A stretch of 64,000 bases of DNA from assembly GCA_000149265.1 (NCBI GenBank), contig CH002564.1:644688-708687 (forward strand), given 5' to 3'. The position numbers and the translations under genes were made by a program. Source of the stretch: Ciona savignyi. Taxonomy: Eukaryota > Chordata > Ascidiacea > Phlebobranchia > Cionidae. Below are positions 50,901 through 59,800 of the stretch, piece after piece; positions within the stretch are counted from its first letter, which is position 1; the number at the start of each line of letters is the position of its first letter. A model generated the notes under the pieces. The model was not told the DNA's origin. It saw only the letters and a program-made list of their open reading frames with translations, and did no database searches.

Positions 50901-53270
50901 ACGCGACGCCCCGATCATGTTCTTTAATTCTTCGGACGAGAGCGATCTTGAAGAGCGATTTAATAGCACCATCAAGCGACAGCCGTCGTACGTACGCAGC
51001 TCGAGCGCCGACGATTTGCTGACTTCTCCGACCCAATTGCCGGAAACGAAAAAGAAGAATTCGATCATAATCCACACTGCAAGCTTTAAGAGTAGAATCA
51101 AACCATCGCTCGCACCTCACAAACTTAGTAACAATGAGTCGGAAAGAAACGCGAGACATAGACGCGATTCAAAGCCACCTGTGCAAAACCCCAGCAAAAC
51201 GAGGGGTCGTTCGGATACAAGAAAACCGAACGATGAACACCCGCAAGCGCCGCCGCGACCGAAACGCGCGAATAGTCGCTCTCGACAAGCTACAGCGGAA
51301 TCGAAATCCACTGCCGGTCCTACCAGCCGTGTATCAGTCAGCAACACACGGGCAAAGTTTGAAGACATGCAAGACCCTCCTACGGTTCAAAAGAACGATA
51401 ACCGCACCAAACCGCGACACAGTGAAACAGCCTTTCAAGTCCCGAAAACTCCAGTAAAAACGGTCCCTACTATACAGGTTCATTCCGGCACTCTGCCACG
51501 TGCCGGAAAATCTCGTAGTAAGTCGAAAACTGTGGATGGGAAATCCCCATATCAACTTGATTTTGGAGCCGTGCACCGAGTGAGGAGGTATATTTGTTCC
51601 GTGTACTCGATACCTTCCTAGTTTCGTATAGCACAAAGTAGGACGTCCTTTAAAAGTAACCAATATGGCACTATGTAACTGATAAAGGGCCGTATAGTCA
51701 ACCCACTAGGGCTAAACTCTAGATAAGCGTAGTTCAGTTAACACGCATTACCTCTCCTTTGGCTTAAATAGGTTTTTTAACTATTTTAAAAAGTGAAGAA
51801 AACGAAAAAAACCATCAAAATTACAATCGTTAGGCAACAGGTTATGGAAACCGACTAAAACAACGAGAATTATAAAACTCAGTTGGTTGATAACTTAGAT
51901 TCCAATTATTACAAACAATTGCTTAGAAACTCCCTACTTGGTCTCCAAGCGAGTGATTATTCGAACCCCACTTCCGCCCCAACCACACCCACCTCGGGGG
52001 CTCGCCGGTCACCCAAACAGCGGATGAGTGCACCCATGGCCCCAACCAAGCTACACAGCAGGTAGTTGGCCCTTGACGCAATTGGATATTCTTCTTCTCT
52101 GCCTACCTTTACCACTTCTTATGTCATTTCTTGTTTGCATTTCTCCAACTGTATAGATCAGTCATGTGATGGTATCCATTCATGGCTTTACCAGTGCATT
52201 TGTGGTCCCAGCTGTGTTATGATCGGGTACTCGTGTTTTTTTTATGGTCTAGTAACAAGCGGGTCATATGTGTGTTCGTATTACCGGGCTAGGTTTCGAA
52301 CCTTTGATTAGCTCACCCGTTTATGTATAGGGTGATATGTGTGTTTGTATAAACTTACTATATGCTTTCGGTCGCTTTGACCAATCGGCCATTCGACCGC
52401 ACACAAGGGTCATGTGTCTCTCAGAACACTTGGTGGTTCAGTACGTCACCGTTTAGTGGAAGGGTTGTATGTTTATAACTGGTCACTAGCATCATTGCCT
52501 GGACCCGATGGATTAATGGATTCTACTAAAACTGAAGGAACGTGTAAATTATACACAACACACTGCAATAGCTCCGGTAACTTAAAAGTGTACGTGGGGT
52601 AATCAAACCATTGCCCGTGTGATAACGCTCTCTTGCATATTGGCGAGATAAATCTAAAAAACATTGCGTTTTCCCATTCACGACAATTAAACCTAAAGTA
52701 TATACGCATCACGGAAATCGTCAAAATACTAGGAGCTGAGTTATTTAACTATAGCAGATTGCTGATTAATGTAGATTCATTTGAGTTCAACACATTAACC
52801 CACTCGGTTTAAATAATTTGTCGCTAGGACCTTTGAGTTTAACTAAAAAATAAAAGATGCCTATTTTTTATTTTTATCCTTTTCCGTTTTCTATCGAACC
52901 TTTTACAATATCTTTAGTTTTACTCACACAATTCAGTGAATCCAACCCAATTTTAATACGAATATACGGCCTATTTTGAAATTCTAGTAAAAAATATAAA
53001 AAAAAAACAACTCGAATATCCAGGTCAAAATCGGAAGCTTGGAAAAACTCCGCGCCCACTTTAGCGCCACCTAGCCATCCTGCCACGCTTGGGCGATTAC
53101 AAGAAGGTCATGAACCTCGCAATCGACCTGTGCATCCTGTGTACAGGAACGAACCGACCTACGAACAGCAGTACACCGGGCGACGGATGAAACACCACCA
53201 ACTATCAGCCTCGGCGGAAGACCTTCTCTGGTCGGGAAATAGCGAAGGCCAGGCTGGAACGTTAGTCTAA
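22230..53270 (+). CDS. FRMD4 (FERM domain-containing protein 4), 28 coding exons
   Basis: A 31-kb gene whose exons join in phase to 5,013 nt plus the gap, about 1,670 aa, against roughly 1,000 in vertebrate FRMD4A/B. Start ATG at 22230 gives MADARKCCIYLPNERKLELN, matching the family N-terminus. Order: FERM domain (exons 1-11, residues 1-316); Ser/Thr linker (exon 12); the coiled-coil CUPID/DUF3338 segment shared with INAVA and CCDC120 (exons 13-16, about 364-570); then a long Ser/Pro/Asn/Gln-rich disordered tail (exons 17-28) with conserved islands such as GWGESSLDDS and VVIQSLTKSPEGHP, ending GTLV. Family knowledge: FRMD4 proteins bind cytohesins and Par3, linking Arf6 activation to epithelial polarity at junctions. 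It could represent the single pre-duplication orthologue of FRMD4A and FRMD4B. Identity is secure; the exon 16 gap and the exon 26 start are the weak points. Confidence 0.95.
23355..23600 (+). repeat. SINE family B copy
   Basis: tgtccttgggcaagtcactt, tgctgtaatatctccggtaa and cccattcacatagata; FRMD4 intron 3. Confidence 0.75.
23735..23870 (+). repeat. Dispersed repeat just before FRMD4 exon 4
   Basis: The stretch from cagtattaaaaaatg through aattaaataaatata is clearly homologous to 55660-55805, and partly to 63390-63490. Family unknown. Confidence 0.65.
24617..24735 (+). repeat. SINE family A copy
   Basis: cggccgtgtggccacatggt head and gggtttcgaaatttagcctg end; FRMD4 intron 5. Confidence 0.75.
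24983..25169. mobile_element. hAT-type MITE, 187 bp
   Basis: CAGGCATTGGTAAC and GTTGCCCACCCCTA ends with a perfect 8-bp duplication ttttaata (24975-24982 and 25170-25177). In FRMD4 intron 6, beginning 17 bases after the exon 6 end. Confidence 0.9.
25890..26160 (-). repeat. SINE family B copy, near full length
   Basis: Read on minus: tgtccttgggtagggcactg, gaggggttctaccaaattaa and the tatcctatcg-type tail; FRMD4 intron 7. Confidence 0.8.
26530..26830 (+). repeat. SINE family B copy
   Basis: gcgttacctttcaattaatt head, tgtccttgcgcaaggaactt and gacattgcaacagctttggt; FRMD4 intron 8. Confidence 0.75.
27370..27830 (+). repeat. GTTA-rich dispersed repeat, two adjacent copies
   Basis: Both have aaccctaa-type motifs, then gtgcagtttccc / gtgcagattctc; the first also has ctcttagttttccccag. 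The boundary is near 27630. Confidence 0.55.
28101..32675 (+). CDS. Candidate nested two-exon gene inside FRMD4 introns 9-10 (85 aa)
   Basis: Exon A 28101-28195 starts at ATG (MTDTDGSLAQNKAAKPTDFR) and ends AG|GTAACT in phase 2. Exon B 32513-32675 follows ATTAG, begins in the matching phase (DILDASRGQDLEQMLKEGLK) and stops at TAA; AATAAA follows at 32753-32758. Both pieces are GC-rich against their surroundings. The joined protein is soluble and basic, with a helical middle and KYTMWFYALIAAQNK near the end. I do not recognise it. FRMD4 exon 10 (31377-31463) lies inside its intron and is phase-incompatible with it. Extra small exons between A and B cannot be excluded. The two exons could also belong to different transcripts. 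Confidence 0.5.
28400..28625 (-). repeat. GTTA-rich dispersed repeat
   Basis: ggaagggaaactgctcacgt followed by ggcgtttcagttaagga and ggggttacagttaatggttg. Confidence 0.5.
29405..29700 (-). repeat. GTTA-rich dispersed repeat (compound)
   Basis: ctaaaaggaggaaaggggaa and gggaaactacacagcac, then gagggttagagcaggtgttc; a second fragment follows from about 29600. Confidence 0.5.
31377..35395 (+). CDS. FRMD4 exons 10-11 (FERM F3/PH-like lobe)
   Basis: Exons 31377-31463 (DKSGVTWWIGLSHKGILQFE) and 35162-35395 (WRQLENLYFREKKFSIEV, then SLIKSIWIMAIDQHHFYLER). These are the most conserved blocks of the family, giving residues 210-316. Both exons are phase 0 at both ends. Intron 9 (4.4 kb) and intron 10 (3.7 kb) around exon 10 are the largest of the gene and hold a candidate nested gene. 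Confidence 0.95.
31464..35161 (+). other. FRMD4 intron 10 (3.7 kb)
   Basis: Holds exon B of the candidate nested gene, a GTTA-rich repeat (34285-34400) and, at about 33800-34650, a GC-richer patch with several exon-like segments that I could not assemble. Confidence 0.75.
34285..34400 (-). repeat. GTTA-rich dispersed repeat
   Basis: ggttctggggttagatttag and gcctagggttagaattag, then a tttattgaccagcagtcttt end. Confidence 0.5.
35396..37291 (+). other. FRMD4 intron 11
   Basis: Contains a decayed SINE family B copy (about 35560-35760, plus) and a five-unit tandem repeat at 36164-36345; no other exon seen. Confidence 0.7.
36164..36345. repeat. Tandem repeat, about 35 bp, five units
   Basis: Units resemble ttaacatttgtattaggggt then gccaggcatgaaa. 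Confidence 0.8.
37292..40834 (+). CDS. FRMD4 exons 12-15 (linker and CUPID coiled coil)
   Basis: Exons 37292-37433, 38388-38524, 39288-39413, 40610-40834. Exon 12 is a polar linker. Exon 13 has KRQMLDALKTHKTDLEDRLY and LCLREA; exon 14 DLIGKLPQEY and KKRIGAEFK; exon 15 ELTQLETEFELLTQIASAAK and KLASDPN. These are hallmarks of the cytohesin-binding CUPID domain. Exon 13 uses an unusual GTTGGT donor, needed to keep phase. Exon 15 must start at 40610; nearer AGs break the frame. Confidence 0.92.
40069..40236. mobile_element. hAT-type MITE (old copy)
   Basis: CAGACATGGGCAAACTACGG at the left and gtgtgccttctcctg at the right; inner ccagtctaaaactaaaataa is shared with the element at 3127. Flanks atctaaaa and ttctaatt match at 5 of 8. 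In FRMD4 intron 14. Confidence 0.65.
40310..40625. repeat. 120-bp tandem repeat spanning the exon 15 acceptor
   Basis: Three copies with an exact 120-bp period: the acceptor-like CAG is followed by exon-like sequence at 40370, 40490 and 40610. Each copy has ccccacattattcccatta, caatctgaaaccccacgtta and a gaaaaagacttcccc-like start. Confidence 0.9.
41713..42018. mobile_element. hAT-type MITE, 306 bp
   Basis: Ends CAGTGCCCAGCAACC and GCAGAGCACTG flanked by a perfect 8-bp duplication, ctctagaa (41705-41712 and 42019-42026). In FRMD4 intron 15. Confidence 0.85.
42412..42530. repeat. 57-bp tandem duplication
   Basis: Two units beginning aaagctgggtt (42415 and 42472), about 90 bp upstream of exon 16. 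Confidence 0.75.
42619..42842 (+). CDS. FRMD4 exon 16, interrupted by an assembly gap
   Basis: Left part 42619-42692 reads NVENKINVLRKRCGQKPSER, the end of the CUPID region. Right part 42793-42842 reads ISINDGTESGRSSFSD and splices at GTGAGT in phase 1. The two parts are in frame if the missing sequence is a multiple of 3 (or zero), so this may be one exon or two. Confidence 0.8.
42693..42792. other. Assembly gap (100 N)
   Basis: The round number suggests a placeholder of unknown size, within FRMD4 exon 16. Confidence 0.99.
42895..43135. repeat. Minisatellite, about 30-bp period
   Basis: About eight units of aaattgaaattattttggag plus tattattc in FRMD4 intron 16, starting about 55 bases after the donor. 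Confidence 0.92.
43983..44158. repeat. Tandem duplication of the exon 17 acceptor region
   Basis: Two copies of cagtgtataaaatgaagttt followed by a pyrimidine tract and caccaccag. Copies begin at 43983 and 44089; acceptors fall at 44056 and 44158. A decayed third copy may lie at about 43890. Confidence 0.88.
44159..47101 (+). CDS. FRMD4 exons 17-21 (disordered tail, first half)
   Basis: Exons 44159-44330, 44715-44891, 45243-45351, 45620-45799, 46412-47101, in phase throughout. Low-complexity Ser, Pro, Asn and His runs dominate; the GWGESSLDD island in exon 19 matches the SESSLDE motif of vertebrate FRMD4A. Exon 21 (230 codons) is the second longest and ends in a Gln/Tyr-rich stretch (YLLNQHAAYQQQQ). 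No catalytic or membrane segments. Confidence 0.92.
44380..44580. repeat. Degenerate tandem repeat, about 35 bp
   Basis: Repeated gggtcattttagggtgtgaaaataa-like units in intron 17. Confidence 0.6.
47690..47930. repeat. Degenerate tandem repeat, about 50 bp
   Basis: Units with cagtccataaaa and ccaccatttaagaacc in intron 21, upstream of exon 22; several units carry acceptor-like tttcag or ttccag. Confidence 0.65.
48009..50259 (+). CDS. FRMD4 exons 22-25 (tail, second half)
   Basis: Exons 48009-48164, 48747-48869, 49106-49232, 49932-50259. Exon 23 is a charged helical stretch (RIREQYIAQKRNDENRQ), exon 24 a proline run (HKPPPAPPPHTK), and exon 25 His/Tyr/Pro rich, ending phase 2. All donors and acceptors are canonical. 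Confidence 0.9.
48540..48690. repeat. Purine/pyrimidine tandem repeat, about 37 bp
   Basis: Units of ctccaggaggagcaaactcc in intron 22, about 60 bp before exon 23; each contains an acceptor-like ctccag. Confidence 0.75.
50757..53270 (+). CDS. FRMD4 exons 26-28 (C-terminus)
   Basis: Exons 50757-51579, 51883-52061, 53024-53270. Phase requires exon 26 to start after cttag (50756), not after ttcag 7 bases downstream. Exon 26 (274 codons) carries VVIQSLTKSPEGHP, comparable to vertebrate FRMD4A, then a basic Ser/Arg region. Exon 28 ends EGQAGTLV and TAA at 53268; T-L-V is a class I PDZ-binding terminus. Confidence 0.9.
52276..52406 (-). repeat. SINE family A copy
   Basis: Minus orientation: gtgcggtcgaatggccgatt head, ggttcgaaacctagcccgg end; FRMD4 intron 27. 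Confidence 0.75.
52420..52690 (+). repeat. SINE family B copy
   Basis: gtacgtcaccgtttagtgga head, gattctactaaaactgaagg, cacactgcaatagctccggt, cccattcacgac; FRMD4 intron 27. Confidence 0.8.
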
Positions 53271-53358
53271 CCAAAACAATCAGTTTTATTCAATTTCAAT
53301 TATCGCGTATACTGTAGCTTTTAGCATTTTTCGTTCGCCCTTCGTTTTATACTCACTT

Positions 53359-53410
53359 AAAAAAAACGAGAGAGTACATTTGCCTTTTTTTGTTTTCTCT
53401 CGTTTTTTTT
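53359..53410 (+). repeat. 3' UTR inverted repeat (14-bp arms)
   Basis: aaaaaaaacgagag (53359-53372) pairs perfectly with ctctcgtttttttt (53397-53410), loop 24 nt, within the presumed FRMD4 3' UTR. Confidence 0.8.
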
Positions 53411-53715
53411 GATCGGCGCTTGTTCAGACATACTAAAAGCATTGTTACTTCTGTAGTGCAATATCTGTCTTCTGTTAATTTTCGTCGCGTGAAAACAAAA
53501 TAATTGGCCACAGTTCTATCGAGCCATCTATAAGTTCTTAAAGTGCTTGATTCAAATTTGAGTGTATGGACATAATCTCATAATACGGCGCTTTGCAATT
53601 CCTCGGTTAACTTTTTATTCTGTATTCTGTTCTTATCATATAAATCGCTTTTTGTTTTTTGTTTTTTTTTTTACTTTGCTCAATGACGGCGCTTCCATTT
53701 TCAATTTCTTGATCA

Positions 53716-53721
53716 AATAAA
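53716..53721 (+). promoter_or_regulatory. FRMD4 poly(A) signal
   Basis: AATAAA 446 bases after the stop codon, the first canonical signal downstream. Confidence 0.7.
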
Positions 53722-53813
53722 GAAATTCACGTTGTTTCTTCCTTTGTAATTGATTTCTAGTAGCTGTGGGTTACCGGTCGGCGAAGACAGAATACTCATC
53801 TTTATTCCCGTGT

Positions 53814-56800
53814 ATGGTACAACAAAGGTTGTATCACGCGGACGATTATCTCATGCTCAAAGTCTGGTTGCTGGTGGTATTTCAGTGTGTAGGTAAGACC
53901 AAGTTTGTATCGAAGAGGATTTGTAGCAATTTACGGAGTAATTTTTGCTGTTTAATTACATTAAATAGGAATAGAACAGCCATGTAAAAAGGAAGTAAAA
54001 AAACAAACGAAAAATACAGCAGTTCAAATATCTAATTTATAGAAGTGGATTTTGATAGCCGTTTTCATAAGACTGATTTGCATTACTGAAATAGAAAAAA
54101 AAAATTCTCCTCGCCCGGTAAAGCACGCATACCAAATAACCCACGGGGACAAAGTTTAAATATCGTAACCTTGCAGGTTTTAGGATCATAACCAATCTGT
54201 GCAGCTAAATTCTAAGGTCAGCAAACAGCTCACCACAAAGCCATCTTAAGAAGAGGAACCATGTTTACGAAATTTCAAATCCGTGAGTGGATGGACCAAA
54301 AACCCTGATCTGCAAACCGCACGACCGGTTAAGAAAATATCGTTGCTGGCGAAGGCATGCTTTGAATACAAATTATAGTAAATCACACTTTAACACGCCA
54401 CTATATAAATCACCAGTTTAAATAACGAACCAAAATGAGCAGAAACTCGCCAGCGGCAGTCGTTCGACCGACCGTTTAATTCCTCATTTGGCGGTCGTGC
54501 GCACCGCCCGACACGTAATTTCCATTGTTTTCTAAAGATATAATCTACAAGATGAGGCAATTAATCTGTTTATATACAACCCGTCATATAACTAAAGGAT
54601 CGGTGGCTTTCAAAATCGCGCTCCCAAATAACTACGTGCGTGTTTATTCTACATCAGTACATTACTGCAGTTTGCTTACTGGTGACGGACAGATTGTATG
54701 TGTTCAGGTCGCGTGCTGTATTTCGTCACACCGTCCACATAAAATAATAACAGCCATTATGAGGTTCTAGCAAAACAAGTTTGCGAAGAAAATTTTGCTA
54801 CCGGTTAAGGTTACAGGACATTGATAGCGTTAATGATACCCACTTTGACCGGAGGGTGGGGTACAGACATTTCTGCGCATCAGACAATAGTAGACCTTCC
54901 TGATGGTTTAAACTAGAAAGTAAGGTGCAGCAACATATAACCCCTGTAGTATTCCACGCTGTTAAACTAACGAAAAGCTTGCTTCGTCCATAGCCTGGGT
55001 ATATTTATTTGCCTCTTAATTAGGATACAAAAACAATATACATTAATAGTTAAAGGAAGCGACAAGATGGCATAACGACAATGGTTTGTTCACATGACCT
55101 CTTGTATGAACGAGTATTCTTAGTACATCACGTAAAGGCGGGCCAATGTTCTTCTTTTAGTTATAAATTTATACCAAGTGTTATAACTGTTGTAATATTC
55201 AAGGATATTTTAGGGGGTAAGGAACAGGGTGAGGTTATAAATGAGAAAGCGGCACGAAATGACATTGTTCGCTGTAGCATTGCTTTGTGTTTTGATGAAT
55301 CCATGTTTAGCACTTCAAGGTAAGAGTTGTTTTTGTTTTTGGGTTAAACCTCTATAAACATACCTATTAAATAACCCAAGTGGAATATTCAATAATAAAA
55401 ACAAAACTATTGAAACTCTCCATGGCCAGACCACTTCAGCCAATTTAAAATTAAGATGTTTTCTTTAAAGACTGATCGAACCCAATCCATACGACGTCTC
55501 AATATCCCACATTAAATGATAAAAAATTAAATATCTTATCGTAAAACAGAACCATATATACTAAAAATTGTTTAAACTACATGACTTAATCTATACTCAT
55601 GTGACTTAATCGTTACCTCACTGTACCATTTTTACTGTTTTATTTAGTTTAATGTATTTATTTTTTGGCCCAGTATTAAAAAATGGCGATCGAATCAAAT
55701 CACGACAAAGGAACAGAAAAATATGGCAAAATTAATAGTAGTTAAACACCTCATTTAAAAAAGGATGTAATTAAATAAATATAGCGGTCGCCAAACCTTC
55801 AAGCATAAAAACTATAACGTCTAAACAAAATTAATTAGGAACAAACGATATATATAAGTTTGATAACCACCTTTTTTAGGTGGATGCAGGTACAAGCAGT
55901 TTGAGCACGCGATAGTAGATCCAAGTTCGAATCAGTCGCCGTTTATAGTGGATGACGTAGATACGAATTTCACTTCCGCTGTGAGCAGTTGTAACATCAG
56001 AACTTCATGCAAGGTATAAGGTTATGTTTACGTCCATCGGTTGTGTGGCCGAATTGTTAGCGTGTCAGTTGTAAAAACCAAATTCGACAAAAAGACAGTG
56101 TTAGTAATGTTGCGAGGTTAAAACTTTGTCCGATAAAAAAAAATATTTTTTACATTGCTTGGTTTCGAACCCTTGTTATAGATAAAGCCGTTTTTTTTGT
56201 ATTTTATTCGGTGTATGTATCGGCCGCGTTAAATCATTTGGCCACACAACCGCATTTAAAAAGTGATGTGTCTAAACCGACTTTTTTGGTTGAATTGTTT
56301 TGAAAATTGGGCGAAATCTGGGACAGAATATGAAGAAAGGAAAGGCAGAAATGCATTTAAAGAAGGGTTATGCTTTGATTCTAAAGTTAATTTTTAAGCT
56401 TAGCACTAGGGATAGAAATATATACAGATTTCCTTCTATAAATTATCCTTCAAAACAGCATGACTGCTAGAGAAGGGAAAAGTTCCACGTTAGAAGCTAT
56501 TAAGTGAATCAAATTTATACTATACTATAGGCCATTGCTACGGGAATAGATGGCTCGCCACTTTATTTCACCACTTCTGATGAGAACGGTTTGCTGTACG
56601 TCGATGATGACAAATGCGAAGTTTGGTTGAAATTGTGCGACGAAGATCTCGATTACCGGCATTTAAGTGCACCCGATATCCCTGGGTACTTTGAACCGAC
56701 CATACGAGGTAAGCGATAATACATTACTCACTTTATCGTTTTATTTAAACAAGGTTGGACATCAGGTACTCTTTCCCTGTAACGAGAATAGTTACAACAC

Positions 56801-59800
56801 GGATAAAGTTGAGACAATACTCGCATTCTGTCAGTTGTACATGGATGTGTGTATCAATAACAAACTCTAAACTTTTAATACAAGCATAAAGTTAACCCAA
56901 TTTACTCTTGTAAATTCTCGAAATAAATATTATAATGTAATATTATTACGCTTAAAAAATATTTACAAATTTTAAACTAATACAAAGAAAAATAGAATTT
57001 CAAGAATAACATGTGGGAACTCACCTACCTACAAACGATTTAGGTAAATCCCCTGGAACGAAAATTCTCTTAAAATCCGCGATCCTTCTGCCTATATCGC
57101 TTTATACGACGGAACAGCCGAATCGAGTTAAAACTTTGACTGATGTTAACTAATATAATTTAGATGAGCAGAGGTCTATCAATTACTGAAAATGTACTAG
57201 AATTAAAAAAGAACGCCCATTTTCTCTCTTTTCTAAGTGTTTTTTTTTGCAAAATTGCTAATCGTAACTTAGGGAGTCTCAATCAGTTTCTAGGCCTATA
57301 TGCAAATATCAAAACTCTTATAATTTGATTTTAACTGTCATAAATTATAACATAATCTAGACATGCACAAGTCCTACAAGAATATATACTTTCTAATTAA
57401 AATGGAAAACAAGTTTTGTTTGTTAACTGGGACTCATCCATTTCTGGATTAAAAAATAAACGAGGACCTGCCTACTTAAATAAACATGCGTATAGCATGT
57501 AATAAAATTGTTGGTTAACACTGTAGTTTTCCCAGTATTTTTTATGATTATAACTTTGTTCGCCCTGTCTGTATTGGATTGCACCAAGTGTATTGGCTCA
57601 CATCCACAAGATGAAAACAAGCTAGATGTAAGTTGAAATCTTCAGGCTTTCATGTTTATGTGTATATGGGACAACCAACAACCCGTTTTACGGATGTCGT
57701 GTGTTTACTATTTGATATTACCACATCAATATTTTATCTTACACAGCTGTTGTCGCCATTATTACAGGACTTCCAGCTATGGATGCAGTGACTGTCAGAT
57801 TGAAGATGGTCGAACATAGTGGAGGAATGATGGCTACCGGAACAACCCAAAACCACACGTATTCTAACATGGAGGTTTCGATAAATATGAAGGAAATACC
57901 TCTTCCCCGCAACCTTACAATGGAGGGAAAAATTGACAGTTGGTGCACTAACGAGAAGTGTGAAATTTCGCCAAGGACGTATTATCAGGTAAGTACCATT
58001 GTGTTTAATTATATTTAAAAATTGACACATAGCTACATATGTACAACACGCGTTCTTGTTCTTAGACAATCACCACAAACTTTTCATTGGTTGGATTCTC
58101 AGACGGTAATGGTCTGGGTCACGTGTTGTTTCTTGACCACTTAAACGAAATATTCGACGTCGTGACGACCAGAGTCGAGGGCCGGTCTGCTTTAGTGGGT
58201 GGAATATTCGGTTTCCATGATCAAAGTTTTGCTGTCTCTTTGTTCGTAAGTTTCTTTAATAGAATGGTTATGTAGCCGAATGATTAGCCGAATTAATTTG
58301 AGTATAGATTCTGTATAAAAATGGTGTTTACACAGTATCGCAAAGTTCTTTCACGGTGAATAGGATAACTTGTTCTGTATTCAAAGGATCCAAGTATAAT
58401 CATGTGTATTTGGTACAAACAATAGAATAACTGGTTGTAATAAAATTAAAGAAACCTCTTGATAATACACAACCCACTGCAATAACTCTTGTCTTCAGAC
58501 ACTGAGCACAGGGTAATCTGATGATTGTCTGTGTGATAACATCGTTCTTGTGGTTTAGTGCGACGCCTTTCAACCGAAAGGTTTCAGGTTCGAAACTGGT
58601 CGCTAGGTAGTGTGTGTCCTTGGGCAAGACATTTAACGGACATTGCCTGAACCTAGCGGATTGATGGGTTCTACCAAATTGAAGGATTGTGTGTATTCTA
58701 TACAACACAATTCAATAGCTCTGGTAACCCGACAATGGGCTCGAGTTGATCTGAATTGCCTGTGTGTTAATTCCCTTTGTTTTCCCAATCAAGGGTATAA
58801 ACAAGAATATCCTATCCTATGCTAACGTCTTTGGAACTTTCCCATTTGTAGCATAAACAAGAATATTCTATCATAACTTATATATAATATGGTTGAACAC
58901 AGCAGTTATGTTTCCGAATCATATCCAATTTTTCATATCCAATTTTCCTGCCTTTTTAATATATTTATTTTACAAGGTGGACTCCCCGGATACACTTGAG
59001 AGAAAGATGTACCTTCGGTTATATCGTCCAGATCGTAGTATTCGCTGGACCACGTTGCTCAACTCAGCTATTTCAGTCCCTGTGAGTGACAATTGTATTT
59101 AAAATATTAATTTGGAAAGCTAAAGTCTCACATACGCTCATTCATTTTGTGACCACGTGGTCACACAATGTGTACTTAATGGTAAAAGTTAGTTTTAAAC
59201 CCATGATGCATTCGTTACAAAACATTGCACTATTTTCGCGCCTATCTTCAAACATACGACCAGTAACAGCAGCTGCGTAGACAGAAAATCAACTCATGGA
59301 CACAATGGTCAATGATTCAAAACCAGGTCCCACACTTGTTTGTATTTATTCTGGGCCTTTTATTTTTTTCTAGCTGTAAACCCAGGACCATTAATCACCT
59401 TCAACTTTGATTTTACATGAAACCAACTCATGGACCCAACAGTCATGGGTGCAAGACCCAGCCATTAAAAAATATCCTGAAATCTTGCAGGATCGCAATG
59501 TCGGCGATTTCCGGTTGTCATACGGAAACGGATATTTCATGGTGTACTTCAGCGTGTACGGAACTGACAACTTCGCTAACGCCACCAACGGCGAGCAGAT
59601 TAGCTTTGTTGATGACAGGGGGAATTTAAAAACCACCTCTTTTCCTATTCCCGGCCAAGAACATGTGAAAACAGGTTTGTTTCGTGGGTTATTTATGTTT
59701 ATTCATTTTATACAATATTATACTAATGTTTACCCATTTTATACAATAGGACATTTATGTTTACCCCATGTGGAAAAATGCAGGGTCTATGATTAAGTTA

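Larger units (their letters stand above)
53893..55879 (+). other. Intron 1 region of the secreted protein gene
   Basis: Apart from the alternative first exon, it holds only the dispersed repeat at 55660-55805 (homologous to 23735-23870). Confidence 0.6.

Noticed and set aside
59411-59490. Extended exon 7 of the secreted gene starting at an upstream AG (59441)
   Set aside because: In phase, but that AG lacks a pyrimidine tract and lies in a repeat-like duplicate of 59285-59330; the AG at 59490 is the better acceptor.
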